Below are positions 48,159 through 58,203 of a stretch of 64,000 bases of DNA, in pieces. Every line of letters starts with the position of its first letter. Position 1 is the first letter of the stretch. A program made the position numbers and the translations under genes. Origin of the DNA: Crocinitomix sp. (GTDB taxonomy: Bacteria; Bacteroidota; Bacteroidia; Flavobacteriales_D; Crocinitomicaceae); assembly GCA_013138735.1 (NCBI GenBank), contig WTCE01000054.1:43571-107570 (forward strand). The letters are read 5' to 3'. The notes beneath the pieces were generated by a model. That model had not been told where the DNA came from. It saw nothing but the letters and a program-made list of their open reading frames with translations, and ran no database searches.

Positions 48159-49064
48159 TCAATGTGCTATTTCTTCCTCCCGATTTGAGATGACCACGTC
48201 CTTTATCCCTATGTCATCAATCATTACATCTTTCAACACCGCTCTCCCATTCTTTATACAAACCAATGAATATGCAACTGATTGTTGGACTTCAATAAGC
48301 TCTTCTTCTACAATCTCTTCTTCTTCAAACGTAGCAACATAATCAAATTCGTTAATGGTATTCTGAATTAACGCTAATTCTGATAAATGATATCCATCAA
48401 AATACATTTGGCTTTGGTTCGAAATCTCATAAACCAAATATTGATACTCTTCGAGCAAACTACTATAGTTCCAAATTGTAGTTGAGGTGTCTTGCAATTG
48501 TTCATATAACTCATTCGTCTGTTGAATATATCGCTTCCAATCGTCCTCACTCCAGTTGTAAGAATCCCACCCCTCCTCTTCAACCCAATCATTTTCTCTT
48601 GTCTCATTATAAGCCATCTCAGCTTCAAAAGCCTTCGATTCCTCCATGTAAAAACGATCAAAAGGGTAATAAATTGATAAGGTAGCGGTACCTTCTTCTT
48701 CGTAATCATAATTATCAAAATATTGCACTGTAGTTTTTAGGTAATCTGACGTGTTATCAGGCGCACTTTTAGAGACCGACTCAATGATGGCAAAACCATC
48801 CTCATCTTCCATGAATTGAACGTAAACAGTCTCACCGCTTTCCCACTCTTCAGAAACAGAAACCTGTGTCTGATTACTGACATACTGCATGGTAATATAT
48901 TTCCCTCTAAATGGATCATAAGGATCTCGAGGGGCAGATCGAAACTTGTACTCTCTGCCTTCATTAAGCACATGTTCACGTTCAAAAATCATCATAGCAG
49001 GAACGGCAATTTGGGCGAGCGCTACAAAAGCAAATACGAGGAATATAATTTTATTTCTTGACAT
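48159..49064 (-). CDS. GDYXXLXY-domain protein
   Basis: PYDPFRGKYITMQYVSN, RAVLKDVMIDD. Confidence 0.75.
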   Translation of the reverse strand: MSRNKIIFLVFAFVALAQIAVPAMMIFEREHVLNEGREYKFRSAPRDPYDPFRGKYITMQYVSNQTQVSVSEEWESGETVYVQFMEDEDGFAIIESVSKSAPDNTSDYLKTTVQYFDNYDYEEEGTATLSIYYPFDRFYMEESKAFEAEMAYNETRENDWVEEEGWDSYNWSEDDWKRYIQQTNELYEQLQDTSTTIWNYSSLLEEYQYLVYEISNQSQMYFDGYHLSELALIQNTINEFDYVATFEEEEIVEEELIEVQQSVAYSLVCIKNGRAVLKDVMIDDIGIKDVVISNREEEIAH

Positions 49065-50388
49065 TTTTATTTCTTTTTTTGATGATTAAATAATTGGTAT
49101 AGAAGAAGCTCACGCCTAACAAAACAAACAATACGCCTTTCACTATGAAGTTGATATTCGTATCGAAGAATCTGCAAACAATGAGAGCAGATATAATGAG
49201 CAATCCATAATTCAAGATCCCTAAATGATCTTGTTTCGCTCCTTTTCTTATCGTAAGTACCCCAATTGCTACTAGCAATAGGTTGACAGCTAATACGGCA
49301 TATCCGCTAGCAAACCCCATAAAAAACAGACCGATCGCCAATATAAATGAAAGTGTTAGCGGATTGAATGTCTGAATTGGTTTACCTTTTCTTTGAAGAA
49401 AAATGACAAAAACCGTTATGATTGTAATAACAAGAGCAACAATCACTTCCTTTGATCCCATCATGTAACCCCAATCTATATTTGAACGAAACAAGTATCG
49501 AGAAGAATCACTGAAGCTTAGCACTAATAAAAACGAAAGTTGACCCAAGGATCCAATTATTCTAAAGGCATTATTCCTTAGTTTGCCCGTCGTGAAAAAT
49601 TCACCAACTGCATAGAATAAACCAAATAAGCTTAAATAAGTTACCATTAACATATCTTCATGTCTAGAAGCGAAAGTTCCTAGAATTATCATAATGGATA
49701 TTGGTACCAACCAATTGTGAAAACTAATTGCACTTCCATTCGGATTTTTCTTCAACAAATGCATATAATGTGGTACGATACCAAGTAAAAGTATCCAATA
49801 CAGATAAACATCTTTAACTGCATAATAAGTATAGCCAGTAGCCGCAGCATAACATGTTATTCCGACAAGATATAACAGCGACCCTATCGACGACTTCATG
49901 ATATACACTAAAGGCAACGACAGCAACATCCATGACAGAAGAAATGTATTAACATTACCAGGGATATTATAAATTTGACTGACTAAGGAAATACTAGACC
50001 CAATGGCTAGAATTAAAAAAGCTGTTGAGCTTTCTCTTAGAGCTGTGCTCTCTGGCTTTTTTAGTAAGGTATAGGCACAAACTAATTGCCCAATAATAAG
50101 CGGAAGAAAGGCGAAAACCACTTTTATTCCCCTTGGAAGTTCATCCCAGTTATGCGCCAACACTAAGATGACACCCAACCCAACTAGAATGGCTCCCAAT
50201 ATTCCGAAAACAATCAATAGTTTATTTGAAGACCCGTTGTCCTTTTTAGCGTTAAAAGTTCGAATTTCTTTAGCGACCTCTTCTGAAACAATATTAGCAT
50301 TGATAAGCTCTGTTAGATTTTTCATAGCTGTATAATTTTGATTCCAAAAGTACTTCAATACGCTAGCCCTTCCTACACACAAAATCAA
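49051..50388 (-). CDS. DUF2157-type multi-TM membrane protein
   Basis: Many TM segments; pairs with the GDYXXLXY gene; probable start MKNLTEL (50325). Confidence 0.75.
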   Translation of the reverse strand: MILCVGRASVLKYFWNQNYTAMKNLTELINANIVSEEVAKEIRTFNAKKDNGSSNKLLIVFGILGAILVGLGVILVLAHNWDELPRGIKVVFAFLPLIIGQLVCAYTLLKKPESTALRESSTAFLILAIGSSISLVSQIYNIPGNVNTFLLSWMLLSLPLVYIMKSSIGSLLYLVGITCYAAATGYTYYAVKDVYLYWILLLGIVPHYMHLLKKNPNGSAISFHNWLVPISIMIILGTFASRHEDMLMVTYLSLFGLFYAVGEFFTTGKLRNNAFRIIGSLGQLSFLLVLSFSDSSRYLFRSNIDWGYMMGSKEVIVALVITIITVFVIFLQRKGKPIQTFNPLTLSFILAIGLFFMGFASGYAVLAVNLLLVAIGVLTIRKGAKQDHLGILNYGLLIISALIVCRFFDTNINFIVKGVLFVLLGVSFFYTNYLIIKKRNKNVKK

Positions 50389-50693
50389 TTATAATTACGA
50401 CATAAGAACTATAAAAAAAACATTAACCAACTATTAATCATTATATTATCTTAACTTAGAATTACGCAATACGCTTAGTTTGGGAGTGATTTTCACCCCA
50501 ATTTTAAGAGTTTGTCAACTGGAGTTGTGAAAACTCGAATTAATATATCGTAATTTATTTATTCTAATTCACTCAATTAAACAAAGATTTATTAACATTT
50601 TAGCATGTTTTATATCGTAATAAAATGGAGGTTTTTCTATTGACACTTTAAAAGTATATCCACAACTTTGAATCGAACTAATAAATGTAAACA

Positions 50694-53432
50694 ATGAATT
50701 TTTTTAAATCAGCGATTTTATTCCTAAGTTGTGTATTCGGTATAAACGCCGCAGCACAAACTAGTAGCTTTTCATCATCCAATATTGATTCCTTATTAAC
50801 GGAATACATTAAACATGCAGAGAATGGATTAGCAAAAGCCTATTGCCTTGATCAAATTGTGCGCTATTATTCAAATTATGAAGAATACGAAAATGCTAAG
50901 AAATACAGCGAAGCATCAGGTAATTTAAGCACGCAATTAGAAAATGAAGATGTTACGTTTCGATACCGCTATAGAAATGCAAAACTTGATTACATGCAAT
51001 CGGGTGAAAATCTACTCGATACAACCGCCTATGTTGAAGCATACGCATATTTTAAAGCAAATGATCCCAAATTTTGTATAGACATCTCTACCGTTATGGC
51101 TTTTTACTTAGATGGCATGAGTGGCAATGGTTCTGGTTATGACAAAAAAGCATATCCAGAAAGAATTATTGCATGGTATATGCTTGCTGGTGATGATAAC
51201 TTGGAGAGAGAGCAATATACATTAGCAGCAGCTACTTATTGCAATGCTAGTCTTAGTTTAAAGAAACTTGGCGAGTTAGACCAAGCCGAAAAAGCCGCTA
51301 AAAAAGCCTTGAACGCTAATAACCTATCAGAAGCTAAGAGATGGGCTGGAAATATCTATAGCGCTCTTCAAGACATCTACAACTGGCAGCAAGATACCCT
51401 TAAACTTAACGCACTCGAACAAGAACTTATGCTTGCGGATCGAAAGCTGTTATTAGCCTTTTACGAAACTGAAATGTTTGAGACAGAAATGGGGTCTTAT
51501 GAAGATCCTAATGCGCTAAATGATAGATCAGACAAATGGACTAAGAAATACGACCTACTCCTCGCCGAATTGGATCCTGAAAAGGCCGCAAAAGAGGAAG
51601 AATGGAGAAGAGCAGCGATAGAAAGAGCTAAGCAGGACGAAGAACGCGAGAAGGAAAAAAAAATAGCCTTGCAATTAGAAAGAGAAGCGCAAGCAATTGA
51701 AGATGCTAAATCAAGAGAGGAATGGGAAGAAAAAAGACAGGAAAGATTAGCTGAGATGAAGCGTCATGCTCAGGAAACCTGGGATGAAACGCTGAGAAAT
51801 GGAAGCTTATGCGACTGCTTAAAAGATGCCGCTGCAACTATGGAAGAATACCGAAAAATGAACTATGAATTAGGAGAAGAAGAAGGTAATGTCGATCGAG
51901 TCTTTAGTTATCCTTGTGTTGAATACAGAAAACCGCGCATATTAATTGAAGATGATCATGAAAAAGAAAAACATTTAAATGAACTGAAAAAATGCGCTGA
52001 ATTCGAACAGGTCAATGAAGAAATGGCGCTTTATAGAGCTTGGACTTCAGCCCGCCGGGAAGAGATGGCAGAGGACATGATGGCAGAGAGTGTAGATGCT
52101 GTTGAAGAATTACGCTCCAATCCATATGATGGATTGAAAAATGAAATTAAAGCACAAAAAACTGCTAATCGTGAAAATTACACAACAGTAAATTTTGAAG
52201 AGCAGGACTACATCACCACGACTATTGGAGAACAAGAATGGATGGCGGAAAACCTAAACGTGACGAAATTTCGGAATGGTGACCCAATTCCTGAAGCTAA
52301 AACCATTTCTGATTGGGTCAAAGCCTCAGAGAATGGCCAACCGACCTGGAGCTACTATGACTTCGATCCAACGAACGCCGAAACATATGGAAAACTCTAC
52401 AATTGGTTTGCGGTTATCGATTTAAGAGGTTTAGAGCCTGAGGGTTGGTACATTCCTGAAAATACCGATTGGGAAACCTTGTTTCAAACACTTGGAGGAA
52501 ACGAGATAGCGGGTCAAAAGATGAAAAATGTCGCAGGATGGAACCCATTAGAAGAAGCGACAAGTGATAACAGTAGCTGGTTTGCTGGAATCCCAAGGGG
52601 TTATTATTCTGACGGATCCAACGGGAGTAAACAGTTTTCATTCATGCACGAAACGGGTTTTTGGTGGAGTGCAACAGTTGATTTCGGGCAATTTAGAGCG
52701 TACTACGTAACATTAAATGACTACGAAAATTCAGTTCGCCTTTCAGAGAATTACAGAGGTGTGGGCGCGTCAGTGCGCTGCATCAAAGGCGATAAATTTG
52801 CCAAAGTAAAGGTAAAGATTGAACATCCAAATATGACCTGTAAGAATGTGATTGATACTAAAACCTATAAAAGCACAAAGATTGGTAAAGCGACTTGGAT
52901 GGCTGAAAACTTAAATACAAGCGTATTCCAAAATGGAGACAGTATTCCACAAGCAAATACTCTATGGGAATGGGAGAAGGCTAAAGAAGACGAAACACCA
53001 GCATGGTGCTACTATGAATTTGAGGATAAAAATGGAATTAAATATGGGAAACTTTACAATTGGTATGCAATTATCGATATAAGAAAATTGGTTCCAACAG
53101 GTTGGCACATTCCAAAAAATAATGAGGTTGATAAAATGATCGAACATTTAGGTGGTGAAGATGTTGCTGCTGAAAAATTACGAAGTACCGAAGGCTGGGA
53201 TGGAAAAAACGGAACCAATTCAAGCGGGTTCAACGCTCTTCCTTCAGGAGCTAGAAAAAGTGATGAGTTTTATGGCTCCAATTACAGGCATAAGGCCATA
53301 TGGTGGTCTATATCTGTGTGGGACGGTCAATTTTTCCAGGCATCATTTTCAATAGACGGAAATAGTGTTTGGTTGGATGACTCTGATGATAATGAGTCAA
53401 GGGGGTATGCCGTAAGATGTGTAAAAGATTAG
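50694..53432 (+). CDS. TPR/coiled-coil protein with two C-terminal FISUMP domains
   Basis: Two copies of IGxxxWMAENLNxxxFxNGDxIPxA ... YGKLYNWxAxIDxRxLxPxGWxIP ... VRCIKG/VRCVKD. Confidence 0.85.
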   Translation: MNFFKSAILFLSCVFGINAAAQTSSFSSSNIDSLLTEYIKHAENGLAKAYCLDQIVRYYSNYEEYENAKKYSEASGNLSTQLENEDVTFRYRYRNAKLDYMQSGENLLDTTAYVEAYAYFKANDPKFCIDISTVMAFYLDGMSGNGSGYDKKAYPERIIAWYMLAGDDNLEREQYTLAAATYCNASLSLKKLGELDQAEKAAKKALNANNLSEAKRWAGNIYSALQDIYNWQQDTLKLNALEQELMLADRKLLLAFYETEMFETEMGSYEDPNALNDRSDKWTKKYDLLLAELDPEKAAKEEEWRRAAIERAKQDEEREKEKKIALQLEREAQAIEDAKSREEWEEKRQERLAEMKRHAQETWDETLRNGSLCDCLKDAAATMEEYRKMNYELGEEEGNVDRVFSYPCVEYRKPRILIEDDHEKEKHLNELKKCAEFEQVNEEMALYRAWTSARREEMAEDMMAESVDAVEELRSNPYDGLKNEIKAQKTANRENYTTVNFEEQDYITTTIGEQEWMAENLNVTKFRNGDPIPEAKTISDWVKASENGQPTWSYYDFDPTNAETYGKLYNWFAVIDLRGLEPEGWYIPENTDWETLFQTLGGNEIAGQKMKNVAGWNPLEEATSDNSSWFAGIPRGYYSDGSNGSKQFSFMHETGFWWSATVDFGQFRAYYVTLNDYENSVRLSENYRGVGASVRCIKGDKFAKVKVKIEHPNMTCKNVIDTKTYKSTKIGKATWMAENLNTSVFQNGDSIPQANTLWEWEKAKEDETPAWCYYEFEDKNGIKYGKLYNWYAIIDIRKLVPTGWHIPKNNEVDKMIEHLGGEDVAAEKLRSTEGWDGKNGTNSSGFNALPSGARKSDEFYGSNYRHKAIWWSISVWDGQFFQASFSIDGNSVWLDDSDDNESRGYAVRCVKD

Positions 53433-53481
53433 GAAGCTGAACAACAAACATAGCCTAATATTCTTGCCAGAAAACAAGGGA

Positions 53482-53527
53482 AATTATCCACTCCACAGGA
53501 TTTCGAAATCCTGTGGAGTGGATAATT
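53482..53527. repeat. 46-bp perfect palindrome
   Basis: AATTATCCACTCCACAGGATTTCGAAATCCTGTGGAGTGGATAATT. Confidence 0.95.
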
Positions 53528-53547
53528 AATAACATCTAATCAATCCC

Positions 53548-53814
53548 CTACAAAATCTCCCTAGCCTTAACCTCTTCAATAAAGCCCAATTCAAGCTCCT
53601 CCTCCACTGTGAAAAAAATTGTATCAATCGGAAGATTTGTTTTATCCAAAATATCCCGCACCATTTGTGGAGTCTCCCGATCTTTATAAATCACAAGAAG
53701 ATCAATGTCATTTTGTATCACATTCTCCTTTAATGAAGAGCCAAATAAATAAAAACGAATATCGGGATTGCTAGCAGTAATGGTCCTTATCTGCTCTAAT
53801 AGTTTTATTTCCAT
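53548..53814 (-). CDS. Minimal nucleotidyltransferase (MNT-like)
   Basis: FYLFGSSLKENVIQNDIDLLVIY = GS...DxD nucleotidyltransferase signature. Confidence 0.8.
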   Translation of the reverse strand: MEIKLLEQIRTITASNPDIRFYLFGSSLKENVIQNDIDLLVIYKDRETPQMVRDILDKTNLPIDTIFFTVEEELELGFIEEVKAREIL

Positions 53815-54416
53815 TTTTCAGATAGGTTTATGAGTAAATCTCCCCAATAATAGATTTTAATACCATTTTCAGCTGCAAAAGCTTTTGCTTGCTTGGTAAT
53901 TCTAGCATTTGGATTAGTAGATAATATGGCTTGAAAGGCCTTATATTTAAAATCTGCATAACGAATGCTTTCTATGCCTATATCATAGGCTTCTAGTGCA
54001 AGAATAGTTATTTTCGGCAGCTTTTTTCTTTTGATTCGGTATCGTTTTGAATCGATCTGTTTCACTTTTTTAACTAAATCGTGATTTGATAGAAAACTGA
54101 TCACAAAATCAACTTCCTTTTTTGGATTTGGCCAATGTGAATCTCGTTTTATAATTTTAGCTAAATCTCCAAAATTACCAAATGTGATTTTCGCTTTAGT
54201 TAGAAAACGCTGTGTTTTAGGAGGGACATAAGCATTTTCGATTAAATTGAGAACAAAGCCGGGCTTGTTTTCAATTGAATTTCGCTCAATATCAGCCAAG
54301 TTCACATCTCTGCAAGCAATTACCAATACTTTGATACTATTTCCATTCTTTTTTAGAACTTGGAATTGGCTCGTATCAATGGTCTTAATTGATTGAATGT
54401 CCTTGAATCCACTCAA
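53805..54416 (-). CDS. Hypothetical protein, possible REase-like C-terminus
   Basis: Overlaps the NTase; C-terminal AKAFAAENGIKIYYWGDLLINL resembles restriction-endonuclease-like domains. Confidence 0.5.
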   Translation of the reverse strand: MSGFKDIQSIKTIDTSQFQVLKKNGNSIKVLVIACRDVNLADIERNSIENKPGFVLNLIENAYVPPKTQRFLTKAKITFGNFGDLAKIIKRDSHWPNPKKEVDFVISFLSNHDLVKKVKQIDSKRYRIKRKKLPKITILALEAYDIGIESIRYADFKYKAFQAILSTNPNARITKQAKAFAAENGIKIYYWGDLLINLSEKWK

Positions 54417-54476
54417 TTTATTAATGGTCCAATTTAATATTTCGGATTGATTTTCAATAAGGCTTATTTTTTAAGT

Positions 54477-55583
54477 TTAGGCGGATTCGTCAAGTTCGTA
54501 TTCTATATTTTCACTCATCCAAGTTGTAACACGATCAATAGCGTTTTCAGAATTTGCAATTAATTCCATTAATCTATAATTATATGGATGTTTACAGAGT
54601 TTATCCGTTTTAATATCTTTACCAAAAGCATATTTTAACTGTTTTTGAATGACTTCTGGTTTGCTCAATAATGTCTTAAATGTTAGCCCATCAGTTAATG
54701 ATCCTAAGGAATTAATATTTAGTCCAACATGATGACAGGATGAAAAATATCTTCCTTCTGCCGTCACAAGACCATACAGTAAAAAAGAAGGACAGGGTTC
54801 TGAGGTCTCCTTAAATGTATCTGGATGTGATACGCTCGCTTTTACTTCAACTAAGGTATCACTGTTTTGTTTCACAATCTCTTGAACCTGCTCATACAGC
54901 AAAAATTGATCTTCTATACGTTCTAGGGTATTAGTTGTAATTCCTATAGCATCTGGTTTAATTCTATTGGCCAATTTAATTAATTGGTCTAATGAATCAA
55001 TATTCTCATTCATGGCAACAAATGAAAGTTCAACAATAGGTGTTGTTGCTTTACCTCTCTTTTCAATAAGGTTAATAATATTGTTAATTGCAACATCAAA
55101 AGTTCGAATTGATGTGCCATGCATTTTTGCATATACCTCTGAATTTCCAGCATCAAGCGAAATTCTTACGTGATCACAGTGTTTAGCAACGGCTTCCAAC
55201 ACATCACCTTTCATATTTACACCGTGTGTAATTAAACTAACTGAATCAATATGCGAAGCCGTAAATTTGATGAAATCTGCAATATTTGAATGCAATAAAG
55301 GTTCTCCGCCTCCGCAAAGTCTCACCCTAGAGGTTCCTCCTTTTGATGCGTCTTTGATAAGACTATAGAATATTTTCGGATCCATAAATCCTTTTAAATT
55401 ATTTGTTTCAGCCGAAATGCAAAAAATACAGTTATGATTACATATTTTAGAAGGAAAAACTTCAAGAAGCTCTGGAAAAAATGGCTCTCCATCAATTAAC
55501 GCAGCGATTCGATCCGCATGTCTTTTATCTAAAGAAAACGTATGCGCTTTACAAATTGATTTATTTAAGTCAGACATCTTCAT
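54477..55583 (-). CDS. Radical SAM protein with C-terminal SPASM-like cysteines
   Basis: SKICNHNCIFCIS (CxxxCxxC), LCGGGEPLLH; C-terminal CPSFLL...YFSSCHHVGL...KLCKHP. Confidence 0.88.
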   Translation of the reverse strand: MKMSDLNKSICKAHTFSLDKRHADRIAALIDGEPFFPELLEVFPSKICNHNCIFCISAETNNLKGFMDPKIFYSLIKDASKGGTSRVRLCGGGEPLLHSNIADFIKFTASHIDSVSLITHGVNMKGDVLEAVAKHCDHVRISLDAGNSEVYAKMHGTSIRTFDVAINNIINLIEKRGKATTPIVELSFVAMNENIDSLDQLIKLANRIKPDAIGITTNTLERIEDQFLLYEQVQEIVKQNSDTLVEVKASVSHPDTFKETSEPCPSFLLYGLVTAEGRYFSSCHHVGLNINSLGSLTDGLTFKTLLSKPEVIQKQLKYAFGKDIKTDKLCKHPYNYRLMELIANSENAIDRVTTWMSENIEYELDESA

Positions 55584-56778
55584 TTAGTTTTATAATTCCT
55601 TTATTACAATCCATTGCTACAAAAGTCATTTCTGGAATAATTGATCCTGCTCCTACAATACAAGGGATACGAAACTCTCTGCACACGATCGCTAAATGAG
55701 ACAACATTCCGCCGTAAGTACAAATTACACCATCATACGTTTCAAGTTTTTCCGTATTATCAACGTTGGCCTCTGTCAACATTAATATCTTTTTTGCTCC
55801 CTTTGGTAAATTAACTTCAGCTTCACCATAAACAACATAACCTTTCACATCTCCTTTTGAAGCTGGTGTTCCTTTTATTAAATTGCCAGTTTCTTTTATC
55901 TCAATTGAATCTGTTTTAATTCCCAAATCTACTATTGGACTCGTCAAATCTCTTATTTGAAACAGATACAATTGACCAGTTTTGTCTATTCCCCATTCAA
56001 TATCTACTCCTTTTGGATATTCAGTTTTAAACGAACTGGCAATTGATAACAAATCTGACAGTTTTTGAATAAAGAAATCAGGCGCTTTAAGTGGACAATG
56101 ACCATAAACATGTATTTCATTGTCAATCGTGCTTACAAAGTATCGCATGCGTTCTGGAAAGTCAACAAGAGATGTTTCTAATCTACTGCCTGATTCAATA
56201 CTTGGCAAATTAGTTTTATCAAATAAAGAGGGGTGAATAATAAACTGATGAAAAAAGTCTCCAGTATTATTCCTATGTTGCCATTTACCATTCTCATATT
56301 CCGAAACGTATGGCGTTGTCATTCCATCTACTACAGATCTGCAACTTCCGTAAAAAGACTCAGTATATACTTTTAAAGAATCATTGTCATAAGAAGCAAA
56401 TGTAACCCCACTGTACATGCTCGCTACGGTATCTTGTATCAAAATATGACAGGGGTTTGTGGTCTTGTTCTTTGTTTGAAAATCCTTTATTATTGCAATT
56501 GCAGCATTTAAAACGGCGTCAAATGTCTGTAAATTATTAAATGACAGATATTTACCTGCGTTAGAGTTCGTCTTAGTATCTTCATCATAAGACGCCGATC
56601 GAATTGAAAGCCCGGTAACAGGAATTTTAAGCGAATTGAGTAATACCTTCACCTGGAATTGGATGGTTTTTAAATCTCCAAGCAAATACTCAAATTTCGG
56701 CACAGCAATTCCTTTAGCGCTCAAATTAATTAAGCCTTGTATTTTTGAAGGAAGTTTAGTTTTGCTTTTGGGACTCAA
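55570..56778 (-). CDS. PEP-synthase/PPDK-like phosphotransferase (ATP-binding plus His swivelling domain)
   Basis: LSIRSASYDEDTKTNSNAGKYLS, ILIQDTVASMYSGVTFA, DIEWGIDKTGQLYLFQIRDLT, TYGGMLSHLAIVCREFRIPCIVGAG. Confidence 0.88.
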   Translation of the reverse strand: MSPKSKTKLPSKIQGLINLSAKGIAVPKFEYLLGDLKTIQFQVKVLLNSLKIPVTGLSIRSASYDEDTKTNSNAGKYLSFNNLQTFDAVLNAAIAIIKDFQTKNKTTNPCHILIQDTVASMYSGVTFASYDNDSLKVYTESFYGSCRSVVDGMTTPYVSEYENGKWQHRNNTGDFFHQFIIHPSLFDKTNLPSIESGSRLETSLVDFPERMRYFVSTIDNEIHVYGHCPLKAPDFFIQKLSDLLSIASSFKTEYPKGVDIEWGIDKTGQLYLFQIRDLTSPIVDLGIKTDSIEIKETGNLIKGTPASKGDVKGYVVYGEAEVNLPKGAKKILMLTEANVDNTEKLETYDGVICTYGGMLSHLAIVCREFRIPCIVGAGSIIPEMTFVAMDCNKGIIKLNEDV

Positions 56779-56798
56779 TTGATCTTAATTTTATAAAT

Positions 56799-57821
56799 TT
56801 AATGCGATTCCATCTCCTTGATGATTTTTTGTAATGAATCGAAATTACTATGCTTCAAAAGTTCAGCGTCCTGAAAAAATAAGTTCATCCATCTTACAAA
56901 TCTCGCTTGCCAATAATGTCTATACTCTTCATTAACCTGCAATAGGCGTATCATATAAAATAAAAATTCAATCGTTGAAATGTCTTTAGAGGGCATCTCG
57001 TCTGTTATTCCTAGCGGATCATAAGCAAAACATTCACCTTCGATTGGATAGTTTGCTTTAAAATACACAAGGTCATAATCAGCATTTGTTTCTTGATTAA
57101 TAAACCGAATTCCATCAGCCACATTAGCGTTGTTAATGCTCTGCCGCAAAAACACTGTATTCCAAAAATAAGGGCTTATAGCCTTGGTCGCGTCATTCGT
57201 TTTATTCTTAAGTGTTTTCTTGGTTTGTTCTGCATACCACTTTAGATGTGAAAAAGTAGGCGGATCTAAATATTTTTGCTGAAATTCTTGAAACAGTCGG
57301 TCATCCGATATGTTTTCATTCAAAAATAGATATGCCGTTTCAAAAATCTCATTCGAAAGATTGATAGAAATAAGTTTGACGAGTTCTTGATAGGTTTTTT
57401 CAAATAAGATTCCTATCGGTTTATTCGAAACAAATCGTCTTTCAAGTTCAACACAATTAGCGGCAAATGAATTACGTATTTCAATACTTAATTCAGCCAG
57501 ACGCATTCCTATATCAGCATTTCCAGATAACTCTTCTAAGAGATCTAATTTAAATGTTTGGTACTGATCACTTGGAAATTTGAATACGCAATCAGCAACA
57601 ATTCTAATTTGCAAAGAATTATCAAATCCCAAAAAATCCACAAAATGTAAAGCAGCTTTACCATAAGCCTCTAGTTCAGCATTAATATTTGATGCATAAA
57701 CTAGAGGCAGGTGAACTACTTTTTCATCTCTTTCGGCCACATTTAAATCAAAAATCCAAAATGAATCTTTTATCACTTTGTCAAATAATTCTAGCATAAA
57801 GAGATTAAGGTTTAATTGCAA
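56799..57821 (-). CDS. Hypothetical protein in radical SAM/PEPS operon
   Basis: No recognised family; intergenic gap ~20 nt to next gene; start may be MLELFDK (57797). Confidence 0.6.
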   Translation of the reverse strand: MQLNLNLFMLELFDKVIKDSFWIFDLNVAERDEKVVHLPLVYASNINAELEAYGKAALHFVDFLGFDNSLQIRIVADCVFKFPSDQYQTFKLDLLEELSGNADIGMRLAELSIEIRNSFAANCVELERRFVSNKPIGILFEKTYQELVKLISINLSNEIFETAYLFLNENISDDRLFQEFQQKYLDPPTFSHLKWYAEQTKKTLKNKTNDATKAISPYFWNTVFLRQSINNANVADGIRFINQETNADYDLVYFKANYPIEGECFAYDPLGITDEMPSKDISTIEFLFYMIRLLQVNEEYRHYWQARFVRWMNLFFQDAELLKHSNFDSLQKIIKEMESH

Positions 57822-57829
57822 ATAAAAAT

Positions 57830-58057
57830 CTATTTACCTTTTGCTTTTGCATTTGCTTCATTAGCCAGTTTTTTATAAGATGCTTTCAACTTTCCTTCAA
57901 GAACTTTTGCCCTTTTAGAAGGTTTTTTACCTTTCTCTTTAAGCTTGCCTAATTCTGCTTTTAAAAGCGCTATTTTCTGTAATCTATCCACAAATGGAAA
58001 AGTTCCTTGATGCTGTCTAAGAGCATTTACAATTACTGCACTACCATGTGATCCCAT
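57830..58057 (-). CDS. Small Lys-rich protein (75 aa), first gene of the operon
   Basis: MGSHGSAVIVNALRQHQGTFPF... Lys-rich C-terminus; 8-nt gap to the next ORF. Confidence 0.55.
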   Translation of the reverse strand: MGSHGSAVIVNALRQHQGTFPFVDRLQKIALLKAELGKLKEKGKKPSKRAKVLEGKLKASYKKLANEANAKAKGK

Positions 58058-58170
58058 ATCTTTAAGTTTTAATTATTAGTACTATAATAAATTTAATAAT
58101 TATCTCTCAGAACAAAAAATGAGAACTTGAAACCAGTCCGAAAATCGTCATAAAACGTGCAGTTTTCATG

Positions 58171-58203
58171 AGATTCCCGTCGCTTAAAGCGACAAAAGAA
58201 TCT
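58171..58203. promoter_or_regulatory. Stem-loop upstream of the radical SAM/PEPS operon
   Basis: AGATTC-CC-GTCGCTT-A-AAGCGAC-AAAA-GAATCT. Confidence 0.5.

Noticed and set aside
48374-49061. Overlapping ORFs at 48374..48718, 48482..48685, 48737..48985, 48816..49061
   Set aside because: Out-of-frame or antisense to the GDYXXLXY gene, with no supporting motifs.
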